Under the pieces are notes generated by a model. It had not been told where the DNA came from. It did no database searches and worked only from the letters and a program-made list of their open reading frames with translations. The translations under genes and the position numbers were made by a program. Below, one piece after another: positions 12,083 to 21,322 of a stretch of 64,000 nucleotides of DNA. Within the stretch, counting starts at the first letter, position 1; every line of letters starts with the position of its first letter. The stretch is from Lepturacanthus savala (lineage: Eukaryota; Chordata; Actinopteri; Scombriformes; Trichiuridae): NCBI GenBank assembly GCA_030544235.1, contig CM060464.1, positions 31,150,152 through 31,214,151 of the forward strand, written 5' to 3'.

Positions 12083-14217
12083 CCGATAATACTGCCGTTT
12101 TCAACCTGCCACCTCCAGACAGCTTTCTTCCTCTGCCCGGAGAACCCGTCATTCCCTGGAAGCAGTGGAAACGGTCTTTTGAACAATATTTATTAGCGAC
12201 TGGACTAGACAATACATCCAGCGCGAGGAAGCGTGCTATCCTCCTACACTTGCTGGGAGCGGAGGGGAACAGGATTTTCAATACACTGGATGGTACTCTG
12301 GACACTTACGTTGCTACTATCACGGCACTGGATGGACATTTTCAAAAGTCACAGAACGTTCTTTTCCGTCGGCTGGAATTCAGGCAAAGATGGCAACGCC
12401 CTGGTGAGTCTGCTAGGGAGTTTGTTGCTGATTTGAAAGCCCTAGCGCAACATTGTAATTTTGGCGCCATGCGCGATGAACTCATTCGTGACCAGCTCAT
12501 AGAGAAAACCGCTAATCCTAGAGTTCAGGAGGAGTTGTTGCTTAAAGATGACACACTGACGCTAACGGCTGCACTGACACTTGCTTTGCAAATTGAGACA
12601 GCCACTGCATGTGTCGCTAAAATAGCAGAAGGCAAGCCTCATAAGAACTTTATGGACAACAGGCCTACAGTCCCTTCAGAGCAGCCAGTACAGCCAGTAC
12701 AGCTAGAACTCCCAGCAGAGCTTGATGCTGTCCAGATTGCACGTCCTCAACAAACGCGCCAGCAGAGGCGCTGTGGAAACTGTGGCTCCAACCGCCATGC
12801 TACGAGAGCCCAGGATTGCCCTGCAAGGGGCCAAACATGCAGGCGCTGTCAGAAACCCAACCACTTTGCTAAATGGTGCCGTTCAGCTCCAGCAGACTAC
12901 TCTGGACAGTCACATGACCCTGTGGTGCCGGTGCGCACAATAGGCCCTCACCCAGTGACATTCTCCAGGTGCCCTGTAGACCTGGGTGGCTGTTGTATTC
13001 CCCTGCTCCTCGACACAGGGGCCAAGGTGTCACTGCTAAATGCTGACATATGTAAGCTACTCTTCCCAAACAGACAGCTGCTGCCTCCCTCCACTGCTCT
13101 CTGCGGTTATGGTCGTAGCAAAATCGATGTTGTCGGCCTACTTAACCTCCCAGTCCGCTACGGCTCTGCATCCGTGGATCACTTCCCATTCCACATCACA
13201 CGCCGCGGCGAGAACATCATGGGCCTGGACCTTTTCCGCAGCCTGGGCTTTACGCTGCATGACAACAGTGGAACACGGATACTGCAGGTGACATCCACTT
13301 GGCAACAAATCCGGCCTGATCTCTTCGATGGCCTTGGGTGCCTAACCGCATTCACACACAAACCACTCCTGAACTACACTGTACCTCCTGCGGTTCAGCC
13401 CCTCCGCCGTGTTCCCCTGGCACTTCGGGACGGCGTTACGCAGGAACTCCAGCGCCTCCAGGCCGAGGGCATCATAGAATCCATTGATGCCTCCCCATGG
13501 GTTTCCAACCTCGTCATCGCAAAGAAGAAGTCCGGTGCACTGAGGGTCTGCGTCGACCTCCGCCAGGTCAACAAGGCAGTGGTGCCTGACAAGTACCCAC
13601 TTCCAACAACAGAAGAACTCACCACTCACTTCTATGGCTCAAAGGTTTTTTCCAAGTTGGACTTACGCCAAGGCTACCTACAAATCCCTCTCCACCCAGA
13701 CAGACGAGACTTAACAGCTTTTATCACCCATACTGGACTGTACCGCTACACAAGAATGGCTTTTGGGCTCAGTTCGGCTCCCAGCTGCTTCCAGAAGATC
13801 ATGTCCACGATCCTGGCCAGCTGCCCCGGCACTGTGGCATTTTTGGATGACATTGTCGTGCATGGACCGGACATGGCTACACACAACGACCGTCTGGAGC
13901 GGGTTTTTGCCGCTCTCAGCCGCCACCATGTGACCCTGAATGCGGAGAAGTGTGTGTTCGCCGCCGCCACCATTGACTTTGTCGGTTTTCATGTGTCGGC
14001 AGAGGGCATTTCCCCTCTCCAGTCCAACGTAGCTGCCATCACCGCGGTGCCCGCCCCAACATCGGCCTCACAAGTGGCTTCATTCCTGGGCATGACAGCC
14101 TACTACATGCGTTTCTTGCCAGAGTACTCCACCGTCACAGCCCCGCTGAGAATGCTCCTCAAGCATGATGCCCCTGGATCTGGACACCAGACTGCCAGGC
14201 TGCGTTTGATGAACTGA
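12079..14217 (+). CDS. gag-pol part 1: Gag, protease, reverse transcriptase
   Basis: I chose the ATG at 12079, the first after the LTR; the frame stays open upstream only because it reads into the LTR. Residues about 25-40 hold the Gag motif WKQWKRSFEQYL. Residues 232-267 hold two zinc knuckles, the first atypical (CX2CX4HX6C) and the second canonical (CX2CX4HX4C). An aspartic protease has DTGA at about residue 312. Reverse transcriptase follows, with catalytic Asp in SKLDLRQGY (528) and FLDD (590-591). The product would coat the RNA, process the polyprotein and copy RNA to DNA. The frame leaves the coding register at a run of four C (14171-14174) and stops at 14217, at the start of the connection/RNase H region. 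The upstream sequence is well preserved and CpG-containing, unlike the LINE around it. Confidence 0.9.
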   Translation: MADNTAVFNLPPPDSFLPLPGEPVIPWKQWKRSFEQYLLATGLDNTSSARKRAILLHLLGAEGNRIFNTLDGTLDTYVATITALDGHFQKSQNVLFRRLEFRQRWQRPGESAREFVADLKALAQHCNFGAMRDELIRDQLIEKTANPRVQEELLLKDDTLTLTAALTLALQIETATACVAKIAEGKPHKNFMDNRPTVPSEQPVQPVQLELPAELDAVQIARPQQTRQQRRCGNCGSNRHATRAQDCPARGQTCRRCQKPNHFAKWCRSAPADYSGQSHDPVVPVRTIGPHPVTFSRCPVDLGGCCIPLLLDTGAKVSLLNADICKLLFPNRQLLPPSTALCGYGRSKIDVVGLLNLPVRYGSASVDHFPFHITRRGENIMGLDLFRSLGFTLHDNSGTRILQVTSTWQQIRPDLFDGLGCLTAFTHKPLLNYTVPPAVQPLRRVPLALRDGVTQELQRLQAEGIIESIDASPWVSNLVIAKKKSGALRVCVDLRQVNKAVVPDKYPLPTTEELTTHFYGSKVFSKLDLRQGYLQIPLHPDRRDLTAFITHTGLYRYTRMAFGLSSAPSCFQKIMSTILASCPGTVAFLDDIVVHGPDMATHNDRLERVFAALSRHHVTLNAEKCVFAAATIDFVGFHVSAEGISPLQSNVAAITAVPAPTSASQVASFLGMTAYYMRFLPEYSTVTAPLRMLLKHDAPGSGHQTARLRLMN

Positions 14218-15737
14218 AGCAACTCCTCACGACATCTCCCGTCCTGGCACATTTCCAGCTGGAGTGCCCTACGTTCGTTACCTGTGACGCCTCAGCTGTC
14301 GCCCTGGGCGCCGTCCTCTCACAGATTCATGATGGCGTGGAGAAGCCGGTTGCGTATGCCTCCCGGGCGCTCAGCCCCACCGAACAGAAATACTCAGTGG
14401 GTGAAAGAGAGGCCCTCGCATGCATCTGGGCGTGTGAACGGTGGCATTTATACCTATACGGACGGTCTTTTACCCTTCGGACAGACCACCAGGCGCTGAC
14501 AGCCCTCATGTCAACATCAGGTGGGGGACACAGGCCCCTCCGCCTCCACAGGTGGTCAGACCGCCTGCAGCAGTACGACTTCGAACTTCAATTCATGCCT
14601 GGCAGGTCCAACGTAGTGGCAGATTTCCTCTCTCGCCCGACTGCCGCCCACTGTTCTGCTCCCTGCCCAGAGGAGGACAACGACGCCACCCACTGCTCCG
14701 CCGTCTTTCTGGAGGATGAGGAGGACGTTGTGCATCTGGTCCATGCACCACTGGAAGACACAGTCTCCCTCCAGGACCTTGAGTCGGCCTCAGCAGCAGA
14801 GCCCATCTTCAGCAGTCTTCGCGACTACATCAGACAGGGATGGCCTGCCAATGTCCCACCAGAGCTGGAGCCATACTATAGGGTAAGGCAGGAACTGTCA
14901 TGCTGGGGTGAGGCCTGCATCGCCCGTGGCTTATGTGCTGTCATCCCAGCGTCCCTGAGAGGGCGTATCTTACAGATGGCACATCAGGGACACTTAGGCA
15001 TTGTCAAAGCTAAACAAAGGTGCCGGGAATTGGTGTGGTGGCCTGCCATTGACCGCGACCTGGAGGGCCTCATCCGCTCCTGTGCCGCATGCCTCGTCAG
15101 TGGCAAGACTGGGCCACTCACTCCTGCCCCACTACAACCGACACCCTGGCCATCTGCACCTTGGGACCACTTACAGCTGGATATCTGTGGAGAACTGCCA
15201 AACGTACCACACCACCAGAGGTTCCTGGTGGTAGTCTATGACCTGCATTCCAAGTGGCCTGAGGTGGCTCCCATGGGTACAGTTACCTCCGCCGCTGTGA
15301 TCAGCTTCCTCGACCACCTGTTCTCCCGTTGGGGCCTGCCTCGCCAAATTACCACTGACAACGGGCCTCAGTTCCTGTCCTCAGAATTCACCTCCTTTCT
15401 TGCCAACAGTGGTGTCACTCACATTCGTACCTCTGTCTATCACCCCCAGGCCAATGGGGGGGTGGAGCGATTCAATCAATCCCTGAAAAAATGGTCTGCG
15501 CGCCCACATGTCAGAGGGATACTCCCTCACCGCTGCACTGTCACGGACCCTCCTCCACTACAGAGCAACTGCCCACTCGACCACAGGGGTTTCCCCTGCT
15601 GCACTAATGCTGAAAAGAGAGCTTGTGCTTCCCCTGTCAAGGCTCCGCCCACCAATGGCCGCGAGCCTGCGGCCATGCCCAGCGGCAGTCAAGTCCCATG
15701 TCAAAAGACAACAGCGTTCCATGAAGCACAAATTTGA
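14175..15737 (+). CDS. gag-pol part 2: RNase H and integrase (shifted frame)
   Basis: The polyprotein continues in the next frame from about 14175, without its own required start. RNase H shows its first Asp in TCDASAVALGA (codon 14286), Glu in EREALA and Asp in RTDHQAL. The integrase has an H-H-C-C zinc module, including CAAC at about 15090, then the DD35E triad: Asp at 15180 (LDICG), Asp at 15357 (TDNGPQF) and Glu at 15465 (GGVERF). Asp-Glu spacing is 35 residues, as the family requires. These enzymes remove the RNA strand and insert the DNA copy. The register is lost again at an A6 run (15486-15491), after which the frame encodes unrelated residues until its stop at 15737. Confidence 0.88.
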   Translation, partial: WIWTPDCQAAFDELKQLLTTSPVLAHFQLECPTFVTCDASAVALGAVLSQIHDGVEKPVAYASRALSPTEQKYSVGEREALACIWACERWHLYLYGRSFTLRTDHQALTALMSTSGGGHRPLRLHRWSDRLQQYDFELQFMPGRSNVVADFLSRPTAAHCSAPCPEEDNDATHCSAVFLEDEEDVVHLVHAPLEDTVSLQDLESASAAEPIFSSLRDYIRQGWPANVPPELEPYYRVRQELSCWGEACIARGLCAVIPASLRGRILQMAHQGHLGIVKAKQRCRELVWWPAIDRDLEGLIRSCAACLVSGKTGPLTPAPLQPTPWPSAPWDHLQLDICGELPNVPHHQRFLVVVYDLHSKWPEVAPMGTVTSAAVISFLDHLFSRWGLPRQITTDNGPQFLSSEFTSFLANSGVTHIRTSVYHPQANGGVERFNQSLKKWSARPHVRGILPHRCTVTDPPPLQSNCPLDHRGFPCCTNAEKRACASPVKAPPTNGREPAAMPSGSQVPCQKTTAFHEAQI

Positions 15738-16215
15738 CAGCAGGCACAAGACCAAGTGGCCTGACACCAGAGTTTCAGATTGGGTTCGAGCCCGCCGGCC
15801 CCAAAGAGCTAACAAGCTGTCGTCATTTTGGTCATCCCCATACCAAGTCAGTCGGCAGCTTGGCCCAGCCTCATTTCAATTGGCTGATGGCTCCCGTTGG
15901 CATGCTAGCTGCCTGCGCAGAGTGCCACCCCCTCTCCAGCAACCTCAGCTAACAAGGGCAGTGCAAGGCAACCAAGCTCCTGGGCCAAAGGAGCAGGTCA
16001 ACCCAGCAGCTGAGCTGGCCCCTCCGGTGCCAGATCCGGCCACTGCACCTCCCATGGAAGCCGTACCAGCTGCTCAGGAAGCAGTAACAGCAGCTCACAG
16101 GCCAGCCTCCCCTCCGGCCTCACCGCAGGGGCCCGTTGCTCCTGAGCCACGCCCTGTCAGGGCCCGTATGCGCCCCGAGCGCTTCGGAGACTTTGACACC
16201 ACTTTCCATGTTTGA
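15493..16215 (+). CDS. gag-pol part 3: integrase C-terminus (shifted frame)
   Basis: The third register resumes just after the A6 run and reads to TGA at 16213-16215. It begins with the end of the integrase core (SLTAALSRTLLHYRATAHS) and then a GPY/F-type C-terminal module, about WVRARRPQ...GPASFQLADG. A Pro/Ala-rich tail of roughly 90 residues follows and ends only 5 bp before the polypurine tract. The C-terminal module binds DNA and helps target-site choice in gypsy integrases. As with part 2, it is a segment of one ancestral polyprotein and not a separate gene. Confidence 0.85.
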   Translation, partial: GLRAHMSEGYSLTAALSRTLLHYRATAHSTTGVSPAALMLKRELVLPLSRLRPPMAASLRPCPAAVKSHVKRQQRSMKHKFDSRHKTKWPDTRVSDWVRARRPQRANKLSSFWSSPYQVSRQLGPASFQLADGSRWHASCLRRVPPPLQQPQLTRAVQGNQAPGPKEQVNPAAELAPPVPDPATAPPMEAVPAAQEAVTAAHRPASPPASPQGPVAPEPRPVRARMRPERFGDFDTTFHV

Positions 16216-16220
16216 CTTTT

Positions 16221-16236
16221 GGGAGAGGGGGGGAAA
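16221..16236 (+). other. polypurine tract
   Basis: Sixteen purines (GGGAGAGGGGGGGAAA) directly abut the 3' LTR. This is the standard site where plus-strand DNA synthesis is primed. Confidence 0.92.
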
Positions 16237-16437
16237 TGTTGTGTTCTTATTTAGTAAAATATGTCTACCATTACAGTTATAAATGTTAGTCATTTAGGTT
16301 GACTTTTGCAAAATGCGTGTTTTGGCATGGGAAGGCCACCGTAGGTGGCGCAGGGGTTTTTCGGGGTTGAGGAAATAAAAAAAGCAGTCGATGCTAAGCA
16401 AGAAGCGGTACCTGTCGTGTTTTCTTGGAATGTAACA
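16237..16437 (+). repeat. 3' LTR
   Basis: 201 bp, apparently identical to 11866-12066. It is followed at once by the target duplication GTCAC (16438-16442) and then by the interrupted LINE. Confidence 0.93.
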
Positions 16438-16442
16438 GTCAC

Positions 16443-17215
16443 AGTTATATCTATCCTGTCTAACTTCAGCCACATTAGAAGCTGTCTTAACTTTGAAGCA
16501 GCAAAGCTGTACTTCACTGCCTTCAAAATGTCACATATCACTTATTGTATTACCAGCTGGATCCAGGCCTGCAAAACAATTTTATCACCCATACAGTCTG
16601 TATACAAACAGACCCTGAAGGTTTTGGACCAGAAGCTTATCCATCACCATCACTGCAAGACCTCAACAAGCATGCTCTCCTAAGCTGGGACATCACCATT
16701 AAGCTAATCAATAGCAGTCTGGTCATTAAAGTTTTCCATGGTCTGCCCTCACCTCCACTTTCTGAGTTCTTCACCCTGAGTAGCAGGTTCACTGGACAAG
16801 TGAACTGGGTGATCTCACCATTCTGGTAAGAAAAACCTCATTTAGTGAGTCTGCTTTCTCTGTGAGAGCTTCCATGACTTGGAACTCCATACCAATCACA
16901 TCCATGAGACTGAACACTACAGATATTTTAAAAACAACCTGAAAACATGGTTGCAAAATAACTACATATGTGAGCATGCCATAGCTCCACAGCCTTAGCC
17001 CTGTCATTGTACAGTATGTGTCCCCTGTTAACACACATTGTATATATTGTCTTTTAGATCATTTATTAGGCTACTTTTTATGGTGTGATTTGAGATGTTT
17101 TCTATGAACTGCTATTATATGAAGCAGTGACTATTTTATGTTTTCTTCCTCAGTGGCCCTGAAACATTTGGCCCAGGGACTGCAGTTGAAAATTAGCCAT
17201 TGGCTAACATTGTCA
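16443..17215 (+). pseudogene. LINE ORF2 relic, part right of the gypsy insertion, and 3' UTR
   Basis: The plus strand continues the C-terminal region of a non-LTR reverse transcriptase: ILSNFSHIRSCLNFEAAKLY, SHITYCITSWIQACKT and YKQTLKVLDQK, typical of fish L2/Jockey-type LINEs. After about 16960 the sequence resembles a LINE 3' untranslated region. Frames are broken and the 5' half is absent. The two halves (11690-11865 and here) are one relic split by the gypsy element. Confidence 0.75.
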
Positions 17216-17220
17216 TATAT

Positions 17221-17760
17221 TGCATGAAGCACTACTTACCTAGACATTGTAAAACATTTTTTTTAATGATTTTATTACTAAAAATTGCCTAAATAATAGA
17301 TATATTAGAAAAATGCAAGAAAAAGTTATAAACATAGTCTCAGGATAGTTTCATGCTGTGTAAGTCAGTGGGACTCCATTAGGTTGTATACACCAGGAAT
17401 TTTCCGTATTTGCATATTGTTGACATATGGAAACAGACCTTTCTTAGTGTATTAGAAAAAAAAAGTATAACATCAAATTCTAGTAATAAAGTTGACCTAC
17501 GCTAGATTGTAAGTTCAATTTTTATTTGGTGATTTTTTTTAAAAATTCATAATAAAAGACAATCTTTATTGACAGGGATGCTCACATGTCAAATGTCCAT
17601 GAGTAAATGGACTGGCAAACAGTATACCCTGGTCATATGACTTCATAAATTTGATGTCCTTCAAAAATAAAAGCCCCTTTTCATGCCTAGCTGTAAAAAT
17701 GTAATTGTTGCCATATGGCAACACTATGCAATAGAGGGTTAATGTGTGCCGTCAAAAAAA
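17221..17760. other. non-coding stretch, no gene seen
   Basis: AT-rich sequence without recognised coding or repeat content. Confidence 0.5.
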
Positions 17761-17763
17761 AGT

Positions 17764-18093
17764 CTATGTGGTTAGTGCTGTTGCCTCACAGCAAGAAGGT
17801 TGCAGGTTCAAGTCCTTGGTCTGGGACCTTTCTGTGTGGAGTTTGCATGTTCTCCCCGTGTCTGAGTGGGTTTTCTCAAGGTTCTCCAGCTTCAAAAGTG
17901 CAAAGACATGCTTAGGTTAATTGGAGACTCATAGCTATGAATGTGTCAATGAATAGTTTGTGCCCCATGATACACTGGCGACCATCTGGAGTGTATCCCT
18001 CCCTCTCGCCTGCAGAACATTTGGATTAGCTCCAGCAGAACCCTGTGACCCCAATGAGGCATAAGCAGGTACAGAAAATGGAGGGATGGATAA
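17764..18093 (+). mobile_element. SINE (L2-tailed family), copy 3
   Basis: The head is diverged (GTGGTTAGTGCTGTTGCCTC) and the B-box-like GGTTCAAGTCC is present. The family body runs to the tail, where ATGGAGGGATGG replaces the GAAT repeat. It is more mutated than the copies at 39636 and 58462. No target duplication was resolved. Confidence 0.75.
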
Positions 18094-18640
18094 AATCAAT
18101 ATCAAGGAGGGTCATAGGTTGAATGGGAAACTTTTTCTGCGAAAAAGCATGTTAGAGTTCCAGGAAAATATCAGCAAGCTGTGGAGAAAAGGACAAGCAC
18201 ATAACAGAAAGAATGAATTAATCCTGTGAATAAACAACAAACAACACAAACCAGAGCATGACTGCTCTGCTACACTAGGGGGCACAATAAGTTAATGTTT
18301 GAATATCAGGACGGATCATTAATTCTGCCTTTGTCCTGCCTTTTCAATGTCACACTTTCAATCACAGATGACCTTTTTGCCTCGCATGGCAGCACTCGTG
18401 TCACGGAACATGTGATTCCGATGGAATTCCTAAAGCTGCCCAGTAAATATATCTGACTGTCCAGATACACGCAATGAAAAAACACATTGAGGCTGGAGTC
18501 CTGGGAAAATCTGGCATGGAATCTAAAGATCTTTACTGCCTCATTGATTGTAGCTTCATGCATAACAAGCTGCATGTTCCCTGTTTGAGTACAGAATGTC
18601 TAATGTGTAAAATAAAATAGCTTTATAAAAATGTATTTGT
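18094..18640. other. non-coding stretch with conserved-looking segment
   Basis: No gene is seen. About 18300-18590 is balanced in composition and free of recognised repeats, and it looks like a candidate conserved non-coding element. That is a hunch, not a demonstration. Confidence 0.3.
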
Positions 18641-18643
18641 AGT

Positions 18644-18668
18644 CACTAAATTAAAAGTAAGTAAATGA

Positions 18669-18754
<86 letters not shown>

Positions 18755-18779
18755 TCATTTACTTACTTTTAATTTAGTG
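18644..18779. repeat. long perfect palindrome with (TA)n core
   Basis: Left arm CACTAAATTAAAAGTAAGTA... (18644-18670) is the exact reverse complement of the right arm ending at 18779. Between them lies about 84 bp of pure TA. The whole 136 bp can fold on itself. Confidence 0.9.
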
Positions 18780-18908
18780 TATATGCATGTATGTATATAC
18801 ACTAAAAAATGAATTATTATTAAATTATTAAATTATTTATTATTTAATTATTCATTATTAAATGAATAATTAAACCAGGATGGCTGCTTGTATTGTGTTG
18901 TGTACATG

Positions 18909-18912
<4 letters not shown>

Positions 18913-18985
<73 letters not shown>
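18913..18985. repeat. (TA)n microsatellite
   Basis: About 70 bp of TA repeats with minor interruptions, 130 bp after the preceding TA palindrome. Confidence 0.9.
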
Positions 18986-18987
<2 letters not shown>

Positions 18988-18989
18988 CT

Positions 18990-19450
18990 CTTGATGCAGA
19001 AAGATGCTGAGAAGTTCTCAGATGCCCCTGGATGTTGAATAAAAGCTTTATATATACAAAACAATATTGACTCAAAGTTCAGTGGGCTTCATTATCGTAG
19101 CCTTCCAAACCAAAAAAACAAACAGCCTTTATGTGCCACATACTTTATAACAAGCATGTTTATAACTAAAAAGAAACTGATGTGATATGGAGCTTCATTA
19201 AACAACCCACAAAGGATTATGGGTAGGAAATGGATACAGCTCTGAACAATCTGATGCACCAGCTACTTACAATCATGAAATGACACAGTTACCAGTAATT
19301 AATGGTAATGGTATAAATGGTATAAATATTAGCAGGATATAGAAAAATGTTGCTATAACCTTAACAATTAAATTAAAAAAAACATAACCGTCATTTAGAA
19401 AATCTGGTGATCAGATTCTATCTTACATCACATCTCCGCTTGATCTCACA
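18990..19450. other. non-coding stretch, no gene seen
   Basis: No gene or repeat family recognised. Confidence 0.5.
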
Positions 19451-19453
19451 CAG

Positions 19454-19712
19454 AAAGTTCAATTCAATTCACTTTTTTTTATATAGCCCAATATTACAAC
19501 ACAATAGTCTCAAAGTGCTTCAAAAATTCAGTCCAAAGTGATTCAGACATCCCCCGTCCTTAGACCCTCCTTCTCGGCAAGGAAAAACTCCAAAATCCAG
19601 TGGGAAAGAAAAAACCTCGGGGAGAACCACAGTGAAGAAGAGATCCACTCCCATGGACGGACAGGCTATAGATGAACCAGGACTGACAGACATGCATCTG
19701 ATGATGATGTAT
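19454..19712 (-). mobile_element. 3' end of an AATTG-tailed retroelement/SINE, copy A
   Basis: The left edge carries AATTCAATTC, which is the GAATTGAATT tail on the minus strand. Next comes a body shared with 49640-49856 and 62089-62315, including CATCCCCCGTCCTTAGAC and AAGGAAAAACTCCAAAA. It also shares the far end CATCTGATGATGATG with the 62-kb copy. No coding sequence. The family name is not certain. Confidence 0.75.
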
Positions 19713-20345
19713 TAGTTCAAACTATTGCATGAAAATGAATGTTTGTGCTTTAGTTTGAAATGAGGAAAAAAACAACATATTACTTTACACAACAAAAACA
19801 CTACTTGGATGACATATTCATTTTTTTCGGATTAGTTTTAAATGAAACACAACATCTTTTATCTTTGTGTTTTTTGATTGTGATTTTTCTATGAATCAAT
19901 TTTTACAGGACTTGTGATCAGATTGTTCTTGACTCTTCAGGCCAAACATACTGACATACTGTTGTTATAATTCAACAATGTGAACAGATAAACAAAACCA
20001 ACCCTCCAGTGAGGTTTAATTGACATATTGCCCACAAGGTAGCTGCCTTAGTACATTATTGTTGTGTCTGTACATGTGCCATTCAGTGCAGAGCACATTG
20101 TCTGTTTCCATAGTTACAAGGGTAAAATACGACTGTACATATCCACAGAATCAAATGATGCTGCAGTTATAAACTCTGTTACCAACAGCCTATTGGCAAA
20201 CAATAAACGGATGAGAAAAACAAGGACAAAACCAATATGCTGCCAGTTGGCCCCAAAGAAAAACAAGAAATATCGACTAACAAACTGAGGAAATGAACTT
20301 GGATTAAACCGGAGGTCATGAGACTTGGTGTGATGTTAGATTTAG
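19713..20345. other. non-coding stretch, no gene seen
   Basis: No gene recognised. A short frame at 20064-20288 has no known motif. Confidence 0.45.
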
Positions 20346-20351
20346 ATCTAA

Positions 20352-20590
20352 GGTTTGATTCCCAGCTCCTGCATGTCGATGTGTCCATGGGCAAGAATCC
20401 CAAATTGCTCCTGATTTTTCTCCATCACTGTCTAAGTGTGAATGAATGATTAGATCCATCTGATGAGCAGGTGGCACTTTGTGTTGCAGCCACCGCCATC
20501 AGTGCATACATGGTTGTGAATGGCTGAATGAACACTTTAGAAAGACTAGCAATGTTCTATATAATACAGAAAGTCCATTCATCATTAAAG
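20352..20590 (+). mobile_element. tRNA-headed SINE of a second family, head decayed
   Basis: A B-box-like GGTTTGATTCC opens the segment, followed by CCAGCTCCTGCATGTCGATG and a body typical of a common fish SINE, with GTGAATGGCTGAATG and an end near CTATATAATACAG. The A box upstream is not recognisable. A related minus-strand copy lies at 38970-39120. Confidence 0.6.
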
Positions 20591-21263
20591 ACACTGAAAA
20601 ATTGATTGAAACAATATGCAGACAGTTTCAACAAGGACTTCACCATGACTGACACCAGCTTCATTTTTATCGTACTAAAGCCAAATTTATGGCAACAGAC
20701 CATCATCACATTTAATTAACTCAAGAAGGATGCTGAATGAATTCAGCACCTCTGGTCTGTTGGACCACCTCATTTCTGACTGGACCGACTAATCAATGCA
20801 GTGAAACGGGAAGAAAAGACTCTTTTCATGAATTCTATTAACATCTCCTTTCTGAGCCTCTGCAGACCAGAACCCGAAATGAGGTGCAGGCTCGTTGCTG
20901 CAAGGTCCCTATGACAGGGATAGAAATATGTTTTAATGAGCCTGAGACCTGAGGTGACAGGCTGTTTTTTTTTGTTGTTTTTTTTTTTTTCTTTTTGAGG
21001 CCAAGGCTGCCAGACTTTACAAATGCATGGAAATAAGGTAATGTATAAACTTTGGAAAATGGAAAAATGCAAATTGTTCAGACGAGAAGAAAAACTTTCA
21101 TGAGATAACACATCAATAAAATAAAAAAAATAAATAAATAAAATGAAAAAAAAAGCAAAAACATATCATTAGCTGCCTAAAGGCTGCAGTGTTCATTACA
21201 CACCATATGGCTGTGATGCCACGAACAATATGCTGACATTTTTCCATTTGTGGAGCCTAAAAC

Positions 21264-21264
<1 letters not shown>
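20591..21264. other. non-coding stretch, possible conserved element
   Basis: No gene is seen. About 20770-20960 is repeat-free and of balanced composition and could be a conserved non-coding element; this cannot be tested here. A T-rich run follows near 20966-20990. Confidence 0.3.

Positions 21265-21319
<55 letters not shown>
21265..21319. repeat. (TA)n microsatellite
   Basis: About 55 bp of uninterrupted TA repeat. Confidence 0.95.

Positions 21320-21320
<1 letters not shown>

Positions 21321-21322
<2 letters not shown>

Larger units (their letters stand above)
11866..16437 (+). mobile_element. complete Ty3/gypsy (Mag-like) LTR retrotransposon
   Basis: The 4572-bp element has two 201-bp LTRs that look identical base for base (11866-12066 and 16237-16437), TG...CA ends and a 5-bp target duplication GTCAC (11861-11865 and 16438-16442). 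A primer-binding site follows the 5' LTR and a polypurine tract precedes the 3' LTR. Domain order is Gag with zinc knuckles, protease, reverse transcriptase, RNase H, integrase, which is the Ty3/gypsy order. No envelope gene is present. The tRNA-Ser primer site and fused gag-pol frame favour the Mag clade; a phylogeny would be needed to confirm it. Two frameshifts interrupt the frame, so this copy should not make a full polyprotein as read. Confidence 0.93.

Noticed and set aside
11919..12305. 128-codon minus frame over the LTR and gag
   Set aside because: Antisense shadow of the gypsy LTR and gag; the same sequence recurs in the 3' LTR.
11866..16437. Endogenous retrovirus with an envelope gene
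   Set aside because: The last frame ends in the integrase C-terminus 5 bp before the polypurine tract, leaving no room for an envelope gene.
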